From Pseudomonadota bacterium (GTDB lineage: Bacteria > Desulfobacterota > Desulfobulbia > Desulfobulbales > Desulfobulbaceae): 6,058 nt of DNA. The DNA is taken from NCBI GenBank assembly GCA_009778235.1, contig WRKE01000177.1, forward strand, positions 1 to 6,058, in the 5' to 3' direction. The notes under the pieces were generated by a model. That model was not told the DNA's origin and did not search any database. It saw nothing but the letters and a program-made list of their open reading frames with translations. Position 1 is the first letter of the stretch, and each line of letters opens with the position of its first letter. A program made the translations under genes and the position numbers. Positions 4,756 to 6,058 of this stretch are shown here, piece after piece.

Positions 4756-5802
4756 CTAGTCGATCCGGATTTCCGCCGAGCGAGCGCCTTCGTTGGGCGG
4801 AGTGCGGGCATCGATGCTGGCAACCGAGTAATAGAGCGTCACCTTGGGCGCCTTGGCATCGATGAACATGGTGTAAGGCAACTCAACCTCGCCCACCAGT
4901 ACCATTTTGCTCTCCCCCGCGGTCCGGCGATAGACCCGGTAGCCCGCCAGATCCTCGGCAGAGCCATGATCCCAGAAAATCTTCACCCCAACCTCGGTCC
5001 TGAGCCCCTCGACTCGGTCAGGCGGCGGGATCTGCCCAAGGGGCCGGCCTTCGGCAATACCGCTCAACCCGCTGTAGACCGACCCCAGCGGGTAGGTGGT
5101 GATGGCCTGCACCTGGTACGCATAGAGCCGGCCGTTTTCAACAACCATATCCGTGTACGAAGACGCGGCCATGGGCTCGCCGAGTTTGACCGTCGCCCCT
5201 CCATCAACCCCGCGGTACAACTGATAGCGCAGCGTCCCGGCCTGCGAACCGGTGGCACCGGCAACAACCGGCTGCCACTGCACCGTATTTTTGCCATCAT
5301 CGCTGACCACGTTGACCCCGACCGGAGTTGTGGGCGGCGTCTGCCAGAAAAAACGCACCTCGTTGGAATCCTGGGACTCGATCCACAAGCCGGCCTTACT
5401 GCGTACCTTGAAAAAATAGAGATAGCCTGGCCGCAATCCCCTGACCTCACAGGTCGCGGTTCGACCCTCTTGCAAAGCCCGCAGCCCGCCGGCTACGGTC
5501 ATCCACGCTCCATAGGGAACAGGACAGGTCGGGCAGTAGGTCTCAACTGGCTCCTCGGCCCTATACAACTGGAATTCGCTGATTTCCTCGACCGAATCGC
5601 CAGTCATCGTCTTTTGAGGAAAGGTCCAGGAAAGCGTCGCTCCCGCCTCATCGAGATCCGCCCGGAGATCATTAATCGCCACCGGCACCACATTCCGGGG
5701 TGGAACCGGCGCATTTTTGAAGCCGCAACCGCCTAAGATCAGCAGCGGGGCAAGCAACACCAAAGCCAGCAAAACCGATCGTTTTCGGCCGAGGGAGCTC
5801 AT
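4756..5802 (-). CDS. Lipoprotein with three fibronectin-III-like modules and LptM-like N-terminus
   Basis: A 348-residue predicted lipoprotein of unproven function. Residues 1-25 are a lipoprotein signal (SLGRKR, hydrophobic core, LILGG) ending before C26; residue +2 is Gly, so there is no Asp inner-membrane retention signal and outer-membrane sorting is expected. The mature start CGFKNAPVPP (26-35) resembles the CGLKGPLYFPP start of E. coli LptM (YifL). Three beta-rich modules follow, roughly 40-152, 158-253 and 261-348, each with FN3-like marks: W59, FQLYR (77-81) and GYLYFFKV (126-133); W176, YQLYR (193-197) and GRLYAYQVQAI (224-234); W277, YRVYR (288-292) and LYYSVASID (323-331). C90 and C93 (CPTC) lie in an insertion of module 1. 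The start is fixed by the lipobox and by the ATGA overlap with argH. A frame extends upstream to 5985 but lies inside argH. Binding or envelope-assembly roles are inference. Confidence 0.85.
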   Translation of the reverse strand: MSSLGRKRSVLLALVLLAPLLILGGCGFKNAPVPPRNVVPVAINDLRADLDEAGATLSWTFPQKTMTGDSVEEISEFQLYRAEEPVETYCPTCPVPYGAWMTVAGGLRALQEGRTATCEVRGLRPGYLYFFKVRSKAGLWIESQDSNEVRFFWQTPPTTPVGVNVVSDDGKNTVQWQPVVAGATGSQAGTLRYQLYRGVDGGATVKLGEPMAASSYTDMVVENGRLYAYQVQAITTYPLGSVYSGLSGIAEGRPLGQIPPPDRVEGLRTEVGVKIFWDHGSAEDLAGYRVYRRTAGESKMVLVGEVELPYTMFIDAKAPKVTLYYSVASIDARTPPNEGARSAEIRID

Positions 5803-6058
5803 GGTTCCATTCCCAGCATCCGTTCCACCTGGGCCAGGGCCTCCTCGACCCGGGCCCGGCCGGTTCCTCCGGCGGATAGGCGGCTGTTCACCGAGCCGTC
5901 CACCGACAGGAATCCATAGACATCCGCATCGATCAAGTCTGAAAATTGTTGCAATTCCGTCAAGGCCAAATCGACCAATTCGCAATTTTTCTCCTGACAG
6001 TGCGCCACGATCCGGCCCACCACGCCATGGGCCTGGCGGAAAGGCAGGTTGCGCCGGA
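5799..6058 (-). CDS. argH: Argininosuccinate lyase, C-terminal part
   Basis: The last step of arginine synthesis: cleaves argininosuccinate to arginine and fumarate, as a cytosolic homotetramer of the fumarase/aspartase superfamily. Only the last 85 residues lie in the window; the 5' part runs off the right edge. The visible sequence has the ArgH C-terminal signature: LPFRQAHGVVGRIVAHC (residues 4-20 of the fragment), a LTELQQFSDLIDADVY segment like the family's LxELxxFSxLIxxDVY, and a terminal SVNSRLSAGGTGRARVEEAL that corresponds to the SVxxRxxxGGTxxxxV region. The catalytic serine loop would be upstream, outside the window. Its TGA overlaps the lipoprotein ATG (ATGA), implying coupled translation. 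Confidence 0.93.
   Translation of the reverse strand, partial: RRNLPFRQAHGVVGRIVAHCQEKNCELVDLALTELQQFSDLIDADVYGFLSVDGSVNSRLSAGGTGRARVEEALAQVERMLGMEP

Noticed and set aside
4725..4823. 33-codon N-terminal extension of dapF
   Set aside because: It overlaps the end of the lipoprotein gene, is basic and low-complexity, and DapF proteins start near the MKxISFxKMSGxGNDF region.
4165..5736. Plus-strand open frame of 523 codons across dapF and the lipoprotein
   Set aside because: It overlaps two genes with clear motifs on the other strand and shows no family signature, consistent with a GC-bias shadow.
5803..5985. 61-codon N-terminal extension of the lipoprotein
   Set aside because: It lies inside argH in another frame and would bury the lipoprotein signal sequence within the protein.

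Overview
The window is a tightly packed stretch of GC-rich bacterial chromosome in which every supported gene lies on the minus strand, so the reading order runs from high to low coordinates. The proteins point to a Gram-negative bacterium: an outer-membrane-type lipoprotein, a secreted lytic transglycosylase and a complete-looking branch of the diaminopimelate pathway. The order argH, lipoprotein, dap genes and the DUF4124-like transglycosylase with a YxYVDxxGxxHYTNVP start recall the former Deltaproteobacteria (Desulfobacterota, perhaps Desulfobulbales). That placement is from remembered family resemblance and is only moderately certain.

Region 1 (about 6058 to 1510) looks like one transcription unit: the 3' end of argH (arginine biosynthesis), a three-module fibronectin-III-like lipoprotein whose start overlaps the argH stop by 4 bases (ATGA), then dapF, dapA, dapB and folK. 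Gaps are -4, 31, 90, 22 and 25 bases. DapA makes the dihydrodipicolinate precursor, DapB reduces it, and DapF makes meso-diaminopimelate for peptidoglycan and lysine. The intervening aminotransferase step and lysA are not in the window. A strong hairpin without a U-tract sits in the only roomy gap, between dapF and dapA.

Region 2 (about 1509 to 1) follows a 142-base gap that holds a near-consensus sigma-70-type promoter (TAGACA, 16 bases, TATAAT) and seems to start a second unit: a small membrane-anchored YHS-domain protein, a short-type transaldolase, and the N-terminal part of a lytic transglycosylase that runs off the left edge. A 17-codon reading frame begins at the predicted transcription start and stops across the YHS gene's start codon, which itself has no ribosome binding site.

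The most interesting items are the lipoprotein, which combines an LptM-like N-terminus (CG-aromatic/aliphatic-K then P-rich) with FN3-like modules in the lptM position directly before dapF; the possible leaderless mini-ORF; and an 18-bp coding tandem repeat in the transglycosylase. No RNA genes, CRISPR arrays, insertion sequences or phage genes were seen.
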